From contig QOAM01000089.1 in the NCBI GenBank assembly GCA_003978075.1, positions 1-13,082 on the forward strand: 13,082 nt of DNA, given 5' to 3'. Shown piece by piece: positions 6,543 to 13,082 of this stretch. The stretch is from Thermodesulfatator sp. (GTDB taxonomy: Bacteria; Desulfobacterota; Thermodesulfobacteria; Thermodesulfobacteriales; Thermodesulfobacteriaceae). A program made the position numbers and the translations under genes. A model generated the notes under the pieces. That model was not told the origin of the DNA. It saw nothing but the letters and a program-made list of their open reading frames with translations, and made no database searches. Every line of letters begins with the position of its first letter. Positions within the stretch are counted from its first letter, which is position 1.

Positions 6543-6617
6543 TGGTGGGCGGAAGAGGATTTGAACCTCTGACCCCCGGCTTGTAAGGCCGATGCTCTCC
6601 CTCTGAGCTATCCGCCC
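6543..6617 (-). tRNA. tRNA-Val (anticodon TAC)
   Basis: Cloverleaf on the minus strand: acceptor GGGCGGA (6611-6617) with TCCGCCC (6547-6553); D stem GCTC/GAGC; anticodon stem TCGGC/GCCGG (one T-G pair) with loop CTTACAA, giving TAC for valine; T arm AGAGG-TTCAAAT-CCTCT; discriminator A and an encoded CCA (6543-6545). It is the first gene behind the promoter at 6628-6656. Confidence 0.97.
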
Positions 6618-6627
6618 GCCACCAGGG

Positions 6628-6656
6628 AAATTACCCTATCCTTCCCCTCCTGTCAA
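6628..6656 (-). promoter_or_regulatory. Promoter of the tRNA-Val/tRNA-Asp operon
   Basis: On the minus strand TTGACA (6651-6656) is followed after exactly 17 bases by TAATTT (6628-6633), 11 bases before the tRNA-Val 5' end. The spacing is ideal and the hexamers equal those of the tRNA-Lys promoter. No other good promoter was noticed downstream, so it may also drive the six protein genes that follow. Confidence 0.75.
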
Positions 6657-6658
6657 TA

Positions 6659-6684
6659 AGAGCCTCTATCCTTTGCAAGGCTCT
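6659..6684 (-). terminator. Possible weak terminator at the end of lon
   Basis: On the minus strand AGAGCCT (6678-6684) can pair with AGGCTCT (6659-6665) across a 12-base loop; the stem starts at the first base of the lon stop codon. Only TATT follows, not a real T run, and the tRNA promoter -35 starts three bases on. It may end the lon transcript poorly or with help from a factor. Confidence 0.3.
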
Positions 6685-9101
6685 CAATGAGGACGGATCT
6701 CCTCCGCCTCTCGCTCCTTTACCAGGGCCCAGATGTCCAGCGGAGGTACGTCCTGAAAGAGTCTTTCGGGATCCTCCAGCACTAAGGCCGCCTTGAGCAC
6801 TTCGTCCATGTGTTCCACGGTCAGGATGCGCAACCCCTTGAGGACCTTGGGAGGGATCTCCCGCAGGTCTTTTTCGTTCTCCTGGGGAAGGATGACCGTT
6901 TCAATGTTACCTCGCTTGGCCGCCAGCAACTTCTCCTTGAGCCCTCCCACCGGAAGCACCCGCCCTCTCAAGGTGATCTCCCCGGTCATGGCCACGGTGT
7001 TCTTGACCGGGATCTTGAGAAGCGCCGAGACGATGGCCGTAGCGATGGTGATCCCGGCACTCGGGCCATCCTTAGGTATGGCCCCCTCCGGCACATGGAC
7101 ATGGATATCGATCTTCTGATAAAAGTCCCAAGGAAGCCCTAATTGGTGGGCCCGGGAACGCACATAACTCATGGCCGCCTGGACCGACTCCTGCATGACC
7201 TCCCCTAGCTTTCCCGTAATGTGAAGCTGGCCCTTCCCAGGCATGATCACCGCCTCGATCTGGAGGAGAGAGCCCCCGGTCTCCGTCCAAGCCATTCCTG
7301 TGGCCATACCCACCTCGGGTTTGCCCTCTGCCACCCCATAGCGGTAACGGGGTACCCCAAGGAACTTGTGGAGCCGGCGCACCGTAACCGTGAAGGGACG
7401 GAAAGCCTTGGGATCCTTGGCCACTTCCTTGGCAATCTTGCGGCAAATGGTGGCTAGCTCCCTCTCCAGGTTGCGCACCCCGGCCTCACGCGTGTAGCGC
7501 CGAATGATCTCTAGAAGGGTCTTGTCCGGTAAAGGAACCTGCTCTGGAGCTAGACCGTGGGCCTCGAGCTGTCGCGGAAGGAGATAGTGCTTGGCAATCT
7601 CCAGCTTCTCCTCCTCGGTGTAGCCCGGGATCTCGATGATCTCCATGCGATCGAGAAGCGGGGCCGGGATAGTATGAAGCGCGTTGGCCGTGGTGATGAA
7701 AAAGACCTGGGAGAGATTGTAGTCCAACTCTAGGTAATGGTCTTGAAAGGCGTGATTCTGTTCCGGATCGAGCACCTCCAGAAGGGCCGCCGCTGGGTCT
7801 CCGCGGAAGTCCACCCCGATTTTATCCACCTCGTCCAGACAGAAGACGGGATTGATGGTCCCGGCCTTACGCATACCCTGAATGATCTTCCCGGGCAGGG
7901 CCCCGATGTAGGTCCGCCGGTGCCCCCGGATCTCGGCCTCGTCCCTCACCCCACCCAGAGACATGCGCACGAAGTTTCGTCCCAGGGCCCGGGCCACCGA
8001 ACGGGCCAGCGAGGTCTTGCCCACCCCCGGCGGCCCCACCAGACAAAGGATAGGGCCTTTAATCTTCTTAGAAAGTTTCTGGACCGCCAGGTGCTCCAAG
8101 ATGCGCTGCTTGGGTTTTTCCAGCCCAAAGTGATCCTCATTCAGGATGCGTTCGGCTTCCTCGAGATCTAGCTTGTCCCGAGTCTTCTCATACCAGGGCA
8201 GGGCCAGGATCCAGTCGATATAGTTGCGCACCACCGTGGCCTCGGCGCTCATGGGAGACATCATGGAAAGTTTTTTGAACTCGCGCCGAACTACCGCCGC
8301 GGCCTCCTTGGGCAGACGCTTCTTCTTGATCCGGCGTTCCAGATCTGCCAGATCGCTTCGACCGTCCTCCCGCTCGCCCAGCTCCTTCTGGATGGCCTTC
8401 ATCTGCTCGTTGAGGTAATAGTCGCGCTGGCTCTTTTCCATCTGCTTCTTGACCCGCTCCTTGATGCGCTGCTCCACTCGGGCCACCTCGATCTCTCCCC
8501 GCAAATAGCCATAAACCAGCTCCAAGCGCTTACGCACGCTGATAAGCTCCAGGAGACGCTGCTTTTGGGCTAGCTTGAGATTCAGAATAGTAGCCACCTG
8601 GTCGGCCAACTTGGCCGGCTCGTGGATCTTGAGAATGTTCTGGACCAGGTCTGCCGAGAGCTTCTTATTGATCTGGCTATATTCCTGAAAGGCCTCGTGG
8701 GTGAGCTTCACTAGGGCCTCCAGCTCCGGCCCGGCCTCGATGACCTCGGTCTTGGGTTCCACCTCCACCACGAAGAACTCGTAATCCGGAACGAAACGCA
8801 CGATGCGCCCGCGCTGCTTGCCCTCTACCAGGGCCTTGATGGTCCCGTCGGGAAGACGCAGGACCTGCACCACCTGCCCGATGGTCCCCACCCGGTAAAT
8901 GTCGCCTTCCGTAGGCTCATCCAACTGGGCATCTTTCTGGGCCGCGAGAAAGATCTCTTTTCCCGTGGAAAGGGCGTGCTCGATGGCTAGGATGCTCTTT
9001 TCCCGGCCGATAAAAAGCGGCACCAGAGAATTGGGGTAAAGGACGATATCCCTTAAGGGTAGAAGGGGTAATCTCAAAAGTCCTTGCCGTTCGATACTCA
9101 T
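6684..9101 (-). CDS. lon: ATP-dependent Lon protease
   Basis: A cytoplasmic AAA+ serine protease that degrades misfolded and regulatory proteins. The N-terminal substrate domain starts LPLLPLRDIVLYPNSLVPLF (11-30) and runs to about 200, followed by a charged coiled-coil region (about 200-265). The ATPase has Walker A GPPGVGKT (356-363), Walker B VFCLDEVDKI (419-428) and the sensor stretch FFITTAN (467-473). The C-terminal protease domain has catalytic S681 in KDGPSAGIT and K724 in GGLKEKLLAA, the same 43-residue spacing as S679/K722 of E. coli Lon. The 805 residues match full-length LonA. The ATG at 9101 has AAGGAGG five bases upstream. It follows clpX after 32 bases, completing the tig-clpP-clpX-lon order common in bacteria. 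Confidence 0.98.
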   Translation of the reverse strand: MSIERQGLLRLPLLPLRDIVLYPNSLVPLFIGREKSILAIEHALSTGKEIFLAAQKDAQLDEPTEGDIYRVGTIGQVVQVLRLPDGTIKALVEGKQRGRIVRFVPDYEFFVVEVEPKTEVIEAGPELEALVKLTHEAFQEYSQINKKLSADLVQNILKIHEPAKLADQVATILNLKLAQKQRLLELISVRKRLELVYGYLRGEIEVARVEQRIKERVKKQMEKSQRDYYLNEQMKAIQKELGEREDGRSDLADLERRIKKKRLPKEAAAVVRREFKKLSMMSPMSAEATVVRNYIDWILALPWYEKTRDKLDLEEAERILNEDHFGLEKPKQRILEHLAVQKLSKKIKGPILCLVGPPGVGKTSLARSVARALGRNFVRMSLGGVRDEAEIRGHRRTYIGALPGKIIQGMRKAGTINPVFCLDEVDKIGVDFRGDPAAALLEVLDPEQNHAFQDHYLELDYNLSQVFFITTANALHTIPAPLLDRMEIIEIPGYTEEEKLEIAKHYLLPRQLEAHGLAPEQVPLPDKTLLEIIRRYTREAGVRNLERELATICRKIAKEVAKDPKAFRPFTVTVRRLHKFLGVPRYRYGVAEGKPEVGMATGMAWTETGGSLLQIEAVIMPGKGQLHITGKLGEVMQESVQAAMSYVRSRAHQLGLPWDFYQKIDIHVHVPEGAIPKDGPSAGITIATAIVSALLKIPVKNTVAMTGEITLRGRVLPVGGLKEKLLAAKRGNIETVILPQENEKDLREIPPKVLKGLRILTVEHMDEVLKAALVLEDPERLFQDVPPLDIWALVKEREAEEIRPH

Positions 9102-9133
9102 AACCCTCCTTCGGCCTTGGGCCTTCGTTTTTC

Positions 9134-10381
9134 TTAGGCCTCTTGGGCCTTTTTCTCATAAATTAAAATCGGCTTTTCCCGACGCAAGATGACCTCCTCG
9201 GTCACTACACACTCTTTAACCCCCTGGAGGGAGGGGAGTTCATACATCACCTCCACCATGGCCTCCTCCAGGATGGCCCGCAAACCCCGGGCCCCGGTCT
9301 TGCGCCGCTGGGCCTCCCGGGCCACGGCCCTTAAGGCCCCCTCCGTAAAGCGCAGGGTCACCCCGTCCATTTCGAAGAGCTTCTTGTATTGCTTGACCAA
9401 GGCGTTTTTGGGCTCGGTGAGGATCTTCACCATCTCTTCTTCCGTAAGCTCGTCCAGGGTGGCTACCACCGGGATACGCCCCACAAATTCCGGGATCATA
9501 CCGTACTTGATGAGATCCTCCGGCTGCACCTGGGCCAAGATTTCCCCCACAGACATATCCTTGACCCGCTTGATCTCCGCTCCGAAACCCAGACCACTCT
9601 TTCCCAACCGCTGGCGAATAATGTCCTCCAGCCCCACAAAGGCCCCTCCGCAGATGAAAAGAATGTCCGTGGTGTCCATGCGGATGTATTCCTGCTGAGG
9701 GTGCTTGCGTCCACCCTTCGGGGGAATGTTGGCCACGGTCCCTTCCAGGATCTTGAGCAAGGCCTGCTGGACCCCTTCTCCAGAGACATCCCGGGTGATG
9801 GAAGGGCTTTCGGTCTTGCGGGCGATCTTGTCGATCTCGTCGATGTAGACGATGCCTCGCTGGGCCAGCTCCACGTCGAAGTCCGCAGCCTGGAGGAGGT
9901 TAAGGAGGATGTTCTCTACATCTTCCCCCACGTAACCGGCTTCGGTAAGAGTGGTGGCGTCAGCAATAGTGAAAGGGACGTTCAAAAATTTAGCCAAGGT
10001 CTGAGCCAGCAGGGTCTTTCCACAACCGGTAGGACCAATAAGAAGGATGTTGCTTTTCTGAAGCTCGACCTCTTTTAAGGCCTCGGCACTCTCGATTCGC
10101 TTGAAGTGGTTGTGGACCGCTACGGCCAGGATCTTCTTGGCCCGCTCCTGCCCCACTACATATTGATCAAGAAAGGCCTTGATTTCCGAAGGCTTGGGGA
10201 TCTGTTTCAGTCTTTCCTCGGTGATCTCCTTTTCGTAATCCTCGGCAATGATTTGGTTGCAGAGTTCCACACATTCGTCGCAGATATAGACCGATGGTCC
10301 CGCAATGAGTTTGCGGACCTCCTGCTGACTCTTTCCACAAAAGGAACAGTGGAGTTCCATTTCACCGTGGGACCGTCTCAT
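9134..10381 (-). CDS. clpX: ATP-dependent Clp protease ATP-binding subunit ClpX
   Basis: The hexameric AAA+ unfoldase partner of ClpP. The N-terminal zinc-binding domain uses C12/C15 and C34/C37 (CSFCGK and YICDECVELC). Walker A is GPTGCGKT (116-123), Walker B IVYIDEIDK (177-185), pore loop GYVG (149-152), the RKH loop (225-227) and sensor 2 GARG (363-366). The ClpP-binding loop falls within about 260-272 (LGKSGLGFGAEI), where LGF replaces the usual IGF. The ATG at 10381 overlaps the clpP stop as ATGA with a GA-rich ribosome binding site. An internal ATG at residue 8 (MELHCSFC) would also give a complete domain but lacks this coupling. 415 residues is normal for ClpX. Confidence 0.98.
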   Translation of the reverse strand: MRRSHGEMELHCSFCGKSQQEVRKLIAGPSVYICDECVELCNQIIAEDYEKEITEERLKQIPKPSEIKAFLDQYVVGQERAKKILAVAVHNHFKRIESAEALKEVELQKSNILLIGPTGCGKTLLAQTLAKFLNVPFTIADATTLTEAGYVGEDVENILLNLLQAADFDVELAQRGIVYIDEIDKIARKTESPSITRDVSGEGVQQALLKILEGTVANIPPKGGRKHPQQEYIRMDTTDILFICGGAFVGLEDIIRQRLGKSGLGFGAEIKRVKDMSVGEILAQVQPEDLIKYGMIPEFVGRIPVVATLDELTEEEMVKILTEPKNALVKQYKKLFEMDGVTLRFTEGALRAVAREAQRRKTGARGLRAILEEAMVEVMYELPSLQGVKECVVTEEVILRREKPILIYEKKAQEA

Positions 10382-10992
10382 ACCTTCCCCTCTTTTTCTT
10401 TCTTCTGAGCCTCCCGCGGCTCGATAATCTTATCTATGATACCATATTCTCGGGCCTCTTCACCGGACATATAGAAGTCCCTTTCCGTGTCCTGGCGGAT
10501 GCGTTCCACGGCCTGGCCGGTATGGCGGGCCAAGATCTCGTTCAGGATCTCGCGCAACCTCAAGATCTCCCGGGCCTGGATGTCCACATCCGTGGCCTGT
10601 CCCTGAAAGGCCCCTATGGGCTGGTGGAGTAGGATCCGGGAGTGCGGAAGGGCGTAGCGCTTGCCCCGCGTGCCCGCAGCCAGAAGCACCGCGGCCATGC
10701 TCGCCGCCTGCCCCATGCAAATGGTGCAGATGTCCGGCTTCACATACTGCATGGTATCGTAGATGGCCAGCCCCGCGGTTACCATCCCTCCGGGAGAGTT
10801 GATATAAAGCATGATGTCCCGCTCTGGATCTTCGGCCTCCAAGAAGAGGAGCTGGGCAATCACTAGATTGGCTAGATAGTCGTCGATGGGACCTCCGATG
10901 AAAACGATGCGCTCCTTAAGGAGGCGGGAATAGATATCGTAGGCCCGCTCCCCCCGGCCGGTCTGTTCGATAACGATGGGAATTAGGGGCAT
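10378..10992 (-). CDS. clpP: ATP-dependent Clp protease proteolytic subunit ClpP
   Basis: The barrel-forming serine peptidase. The catalytic triad is S98 in MGQAASMAAVLL, H123 in RILLHQP and D172 in DTERDFYMS, with spacing identical to E. coli ClpP (97/122/171). The start MPLIPIVIEQTGRGERAYDIYSRLL is typical of a processed or naturally short N-terminus. The 204-residue length is normal. GGAG lies seven bases before the ATG (10992), and the gene starts three bases after the tig stop. Its stop overlaps the clpX start, so the two ClpXP subunits are translationally coupled. Confidence 0.98.
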   Translation of the reverse strand: MPLIPIVIEQTGRGERAYDIYSRLLKERIVFIGGPIDDYLANLVIAQLLFLEAEDPERDIMLYINSPGGMVTAGLAIYDTMQYVKPDICTICMGQAASMAAVLLAAGTRGKRYALPHSRILLHQPIGAFQGQATDVDIQAREILRLREILNEILARHTGQAVERIRQDTERDFYMSGEEAREYGIIDKIIEPREAQKKEKEGKV

Positions 10993-10995
10993 AGC

Positions 10996-12279
10996 CTACT
11001 CCTTCTCCTGGATCCGGGCCTGAGAGACTAGAAACTCTAAGGTTTTTTCCGCAAGGAGTTTGGGCACCATGTAAGTCATGATCACCTGTCGGGCCTCCTC
11101 TAACCGCCCCCCTGAGGCCCGAGCCATCTCCTGGGCCTTCTTTTCCAATTCTTCTTGGGTGAGGGTGATACCCTCTTGCTCGGCGATCTTTTCCAGCAGG
11201 AATTCCTCGCGGGCCTGTCTTTCAGCCACCGGACGCAGGCGCTTCTTCAGCCGTTCCACGGAGATGCCCGCACTCTCAAAGGTATGTCCCTTCTGCTGGA
11301 GGTCCTGCTCGATTCCTTCGATCATCTGGGCCAGTTTGAACTCCACATAGCGCTCCGGTACCGGGAAATCTACCTTCTCCAAAATCTTGGCCAGGAGGTC
11401 CTCGCGGAGCTTTTCTTCGGCCTTACGCCGGCGCTCCTCCTCAAGACGTGCCCGCACCCTCTCCCGGAGATGCTCCGCAGACTCGAAGCCCAGCTTCATC
11501 TTTTTTACAAACTCGTCATCCAGCGGGGCCAGCTCGCGCACATAAATTTCGCGGATGACCACGTGATAGCGGATCTTTTTCCCGGCCAGAAGCTCGTTCA
11601 AGGCCTCTTCAGGGTACTCCACTTCCACTTCCACCTCGTCCCCCACCTTGTGGCCTAGGATAGCCTTTTCCACCCGCTCGTCGAACTCTCCGGTGCCCAC
11701 ATCCACATAAAGGGCCTCGGCCTCATGCCCAGGTACCGGGCGATCTCCCTCGTAAGCCTTAAAGGCTAGGATGGCCACATCCCTTTCTTGGAGTGGGTGA
11801 TCTTCCGGGGCCTTTTTTATTTCGGCAAAGGTGTAGCGCAGGGCCTCCAGATATTCCTCCACCTCCTTCTCGGAGACCTCCTCCGAGGGTTTTTCTACCT
11901 CGACCCCTACATAGGCCTCCCGGGGGAGCTCAAAATCCGGACGGATTTCCAAACGGGCGGTGTAGGTGAAGGCCTGGGTTTCTTTGAGTTCTCCGTAATC
12001 CTCGAGGGTCGGGCGCAAGATGGGCTGAAGGCCGCTTTCCCTTACGGCTCGAGGAAGGCTTTCCTCCACGATGAGCTCGATGGCCTTCTCTTCCACGTGT
12101 TCCTTAAAAAGTCTGCGGAGGACGCTTTTCGGCACACGCCCCTTGCGAAAGCCCTTAAGGTCCACTTTCTGGGAAAGCCTCTGGCAGGTGCGGTCAATGG
12201 CCCGCCTTACTACCTCCGGTGGCACCTCCACCTGCAGGCGTTTTTCTACTTGCGTAATATCTTCCACATTGACTTTCAT
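10996..12279 (-). CDS. tig: Trigger factor, ribosome-associated chaperone and prolyl isomerase
   Basis: Binds nascent chains at the ribosome exit tunnel. The ribosome-docking signature GFRKGRVP is at 43-50 within the N-terminal domain (1 to about 115). The FKBP-type prolyl isomerase domain spans roughly 150-245 (from RDVAILAFKAYEGDRPVPG to KIRYHVVIREIYVRELAPLDD), and the helical, charged SurA-like chaperone domain fills 250-427. 427 residues is normal length. The ATG at 12279 has GGGAGG four bases upstream. A 68-base gap separates it from the PilZ gene; a weak TTGTCT/TAGCTT pair with 17-base spacing lies there but is not convincing as a promoter. It starts the tig-clpP-clpX-lon series. Confidence 0.97.
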   Translation of the reverse strand: MKVNVEDITQVEKRLQVEVPPEVVRRAIDRTCQRLSQKVDLKGFRKGRVPKSVLRRLFKEHVEEKAIELIVEESLPRAVRESGLQPILRPTLEDYGELKETQAFTYTARLEIRPDFELPREAYVGVEVEKPSEEVSEKEVEEYLEALRYTFAEIKKAPEDHPLQERDVAILAFKAYEGDRPVPGHEAEALYVDVGTGEFDERVEKAILGHKVGDEVEVEVEYPEEALNELLAGKKIRYHVVIREIYVRELAPLDDEFVKKMKLGFESAEHLRERVRARLEEERRRKAEEKLREDLLAKILEKVDFPVPERYVEFKLAQMIEGIEQDLQQKGHTFESAGISVERLKKRLRPVAERQAREEFLLEKIAEQEGITLTQEELEKKAQEMARASGGRLEEARQVIMTYMVPKLLAEKTLEFLVSQARIQEKE

Positions 12280-12347
12280 AAATCCTCCCTCTTTTTCTGG
12301 AAAATCCTCGAACTTAAGCTAACGGGAAAACCGAGGGTAGACAAGGC

Positions 12348-12692
12348 CTAGCGGAAATAGGGCTCGGGTGTGGCGGCCAAGGCTACTTGAGAAAGGAAGA
12401 GTTGGATATGTTGCCGGGTCTGAAAGGGCACATTTAGAAATTTGAGCCCGGCCTCGTAGCCCTTGGGGGTCTTTTTGATCCAGCGCACCTCCGCCCCCAG
12501 CTTGATAGGAGGTTTAACCTGGATACAGAACTTCACCCGATCCCCCACTTTAAGGCGCCCTAGATCCCCGCGAATGCGCACCCCTTCAGCGCTAATGTCC
12601 AAGACCTCCACCCGGCACACCAAGAACCCGTTGGCTAACACCCCCGAAATAGTAATGGGATAGCGATTGTACCAGCGCCTTTCTTCACTCAT
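12348..12692 (-). CDS. Single-domain PilZ protein (putative c-di-GMP receptor)
   Basis: A 114-residue stand-alone PilZ domain. It carries both c-di-GMP-binding motifs: RxxxR as R6-W-Y-N-R10 and (D/N)xSxxG as D32-I-S-A-E-G37, followed by the expected beta-rich stretch (VGDRVKFCIQV, AEVRWIKKTPKGYEAGLKFLNV). No signal peptide, membrane segment or second domain is visible. The ATG at 12692 has AAAGG about nine bases upstream. It lies 68 bases upstream of tig on the same strand, behind a probable promoter and structured leader, and is divergent from a prepilin-like gene. PilZ proteins often control pili or motility through c-di-GMP; which target applies here is not shown by the sequence. Confidence 0.9.
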   Translation of the reverse strand: MSEERRWYNRYPITISGVLANGFLVCRVEVLDISAEGVRIRGDLGRLKVGDRVKFCIQVKPPIKLGAEVRWIKKTPKGYEAGLKFLNVPFQTRQHIQLFLSQVALAATPEPYFR

Positions 12693-12768
12693 TATTAAAA
12701 ACCTTTCTGGAAAAAGTTTAGGGATAATTTAGACGAATAGCAAGCTTCTTTTTTACCTTTTTAAAATT

Positions 12769-12809
12769 CCGCCACAAGCCTGAAAGAGGCTTTGGCGGAG
12801 GTTGCCCTC
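12769..12809 (-). promoter_or_regulatory. Structured leader candidate upstream of the PilZ gene
   Basis: Read on the minus strand, GAGG-GCAA-CCTC (12798-12809) forms a small GNRA-capped hairpin. It is followed at once by a strong hairpin: CCGCCA plus AAGCC pairing with GGCTT plus TGGCGG (12769-12798), 11 pairs, one bulged base (12775) and loop TCTTTCA. AATTTTAAAAAGG follows, so it resembles a weak terminator or attenuator about 75 bases before the PilZ start. It lies downstream of the promoter candidate at 12825-12852. I could not match it to a known riboswitch class. It could also be a DNA-level operator or a processing signal. Confidence 0.4.
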
Positions 12810-12824
12810 ACCCCCCCTTTCCCG

Positions 12825-12852
12825 AGTTTATTCTTATCTTAAGGTTTTTCAA
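12825..12852 (-). promoter_or_regulatory. Probable promoter of the PilZ-tig-clpP-clpX-lon cluster
   Basis: On the minus strand TTGAAA (12847-12852) and TAAACT (12825-12830) are 16 bases apart. Transcription would begin near 12818 and give a leader of about 125 bases containing the two hairpins at 12769-12809. A second, weaker pair (TTGCTA, 17 bases, TAAACT) lies closer to the gene, around 12717-12745. No heat-shock sigma32-like promoter was noticed. Confidence 0.4.
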
Positions 12853-12863
12853 AATTTTTTCTA

Positions 12864-12890
12864 GAGACTTCTGGCTTTTTCAGAGGTCTC
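12864..12890. repeat. 10-bp inverted repeat between divergent promoters
   Basis: GAGACTTCTG (12864-12873) and CAGAGGTCTC (12881-12890) pair over all ten positions (one G-T wobble) around a 7-base loop GCTTTTT. It is not followed by a T run on either strand, so it is not a standard terminator. It sits between the minus-strand promoter candidate (12825-12852) and the plus-strand promoter (12914-12942), where an operator would be expected. Confidence 0.5.
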
Positions 12891-12913
12891 AAACTCTCTA
12901 ACGGCTGGGGGCC

Positions 12914-12942
12914 TTGACATCTTCCCGAAAAAAATTTATAAA
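12914..12942 (+). promoter_or_regulatory. Near-consensus sigma70 promoter of the prepilin-like gene
   Basis: TTGACA (12914-12919), 17 bases, then TATAAA (12937-12942), followed by A/T-rich sequence. The expected transcription start is near 12950, giving a leader of about 30 bases before the ATG at 12980. It is one of the best promoter matches in the window. Confidence 0.7.
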
Positions 12943-12979
12943 AAATTTTGATAAAATTACAAAAAAGAGGCGGATAAAG

Positions 12980-13082
12980 ATGCAAGAAAAGAGAGCGGGT
13001 TTTACTTTGGTAGAATTGGCCATTATATTAATTATTGGTATTATTTAGGGGCAGTATTGAAAAATCAAGAAATTATTAAAAA
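12980..13082 (+). pseudogene. Type IV prepilin-like gene start, frameshifted and cut by the window end
   Basis: From ATG 12980 the frame reads MQEKRAGFTLVELAIILIIGII and then meets TAG (13046-13048). The segment G-FTLVE is the classic prepilin peptidase site (cleavage after Gly7, Glu at +5) followed by the hydrophobic pilin helix. After the stop, another frame entered at TTA (13045-13047) continues LGAVLKNQEIIK to the window end, as expected for the rest of a pilin N-terminal helix. One missing T in ATTATTTAG explains the break. The conserved Gly of the helix also falls at position 13 rather than the usual 14, so a codon may be lost too. GAGG (12967-12970) is the ribosome binding site. Codons are AT-rich, unlike the neighbouring genes. 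It could be a real pseudogene or a sequence error at a contig end. Confidence 0.75.

Larger units (their letters stand above)
12693..12979. other. AT-rich divergent intergenic region
   Basis: This 287-base stretch has no gene I can support. It holds, from left to right, the leader hairpins of the PilZ gene, its promoter candidate, a 10-bp inverted repeat, and the prepilin promoter. Base composition shifts to AT-rich compared with the coding region to its left. Confidence 0.6.

Noticed and set aside
9102..9160. Repeated AAGGCCCAAG segments between clpX and lon as a regulatory repeat
   Set aside because: The small hairpins are short, no T run follows them, and the pattern can arise from the Lys/Ala/Gln-rich clpX end; nothing supports a function.
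10360..10381. Alternative clpX start at the internal ATG (residue 8)
   Set aside because: The upstream ATG overlaps the clpP stop as ATGA and has a suitable GA-rich ribosome binding site, so the longer form is preferred.
12280..12347. Separate promoter for tig (TTGTCT, 17 bases, TAGCTT) with a CCTCG/CGAGG inverted repeat
   Set aside because: Both hexamers match the consensus poorly and the 21-base loop makes the repeat weak.
12769..12818. c-di-GMP-I (GEMM) riboswitch upstream of the PilZ gene
   Set aside because: The stretch has AGGGCAACC and CCAAAGCC, which recall GEMM, but the P2 stem between them, the upstream ACGCA element and the second helix are missing.
13040..13050. Programmed -1 frameshift in the prepilin-like gene
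   Set aside because: The site is not a standard slippery heptamer and no downstream stimulatory structure is visible in the remaining bases; a lost base is simpler.

Overview
The window looks like a chromosomal piece from a thermophilic, Gram-negative, anaerobic bacterium. The best guess is a Thermodesulfobacteria-type or other deltaproteobacterial-grade sulfur or sulfate organism. That guess rests on inference: GC-rich genes, Lys/Glu/Arg-rich proteins, a CobA-HemD fusion, a heptose isomerase gene (implying a lipopolysaccharide core) and the tig-clpP-clpX-lon order. No 16S rRNA or other species marker is present. Nearly everything is on the minus strand, so transcription runs from right to left.

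Left end (1-1466): the edge of an integrated element. A tyrosine recombinase with an N-terminal zinc ribbon (168-1244) is followed by a small ORF that runs off the window (1-152). On the other side it faces the 3' end of a tRNA-Lys(CTT) gene (1393-1466). Between tRNA and integrase lie an integrase promoter and two sets of short direct repeats that could be arm-type recombinase sites. The tRNA-Lys has no encoded CCA, while the other two tRNAs here do.

Middle (1500-6656): a tight operon headed by tRNA-Val(TAC) and tRNA-Asp(GTC) behind one strong promoter. Without a clear break it continues into an ElyC/YdcF-like membrane protein, a GmhA-type sedoheptulose-7-phosphate isomerase, a conserved protein of unknown function (TTG start), an FmdB-type zinc ribbon protein, hemC, and a cobA-hemD fusion. 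All six protein genes overlap by 1 to 17 bases. They combine envelope sugar metabolism with the first steps from porphobilinogen to uroporphyrinogen III and precorrin-2.

Right (6684-12692): the proteostasis cluster pilZ-like - tig - clpP - clpX - lon. It encodes trigger factor, the ClpXP protease and the Lon protease, with a small c-di-GMP-binding-type PilZ protein in front. A probable promoter and a structured leader precede the PilZ gene.

Right edge (12693-13082): a divergent, AT-rich intergenic region with a near-consensus plus-strand promoter, followed by the start of a type IV prepilin-like gene. That gene is interrupted by a frameshift 22 codons in and is cut by the window end. No fully new system is evident. 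The best leads are the unknown gene coupled to gmhA, the tRNA-led operon with an almost leaderless first ORF, the structured leader of the PilZ/protease operon, the tRNA-Lys integration boundary, and the broken prepilin.
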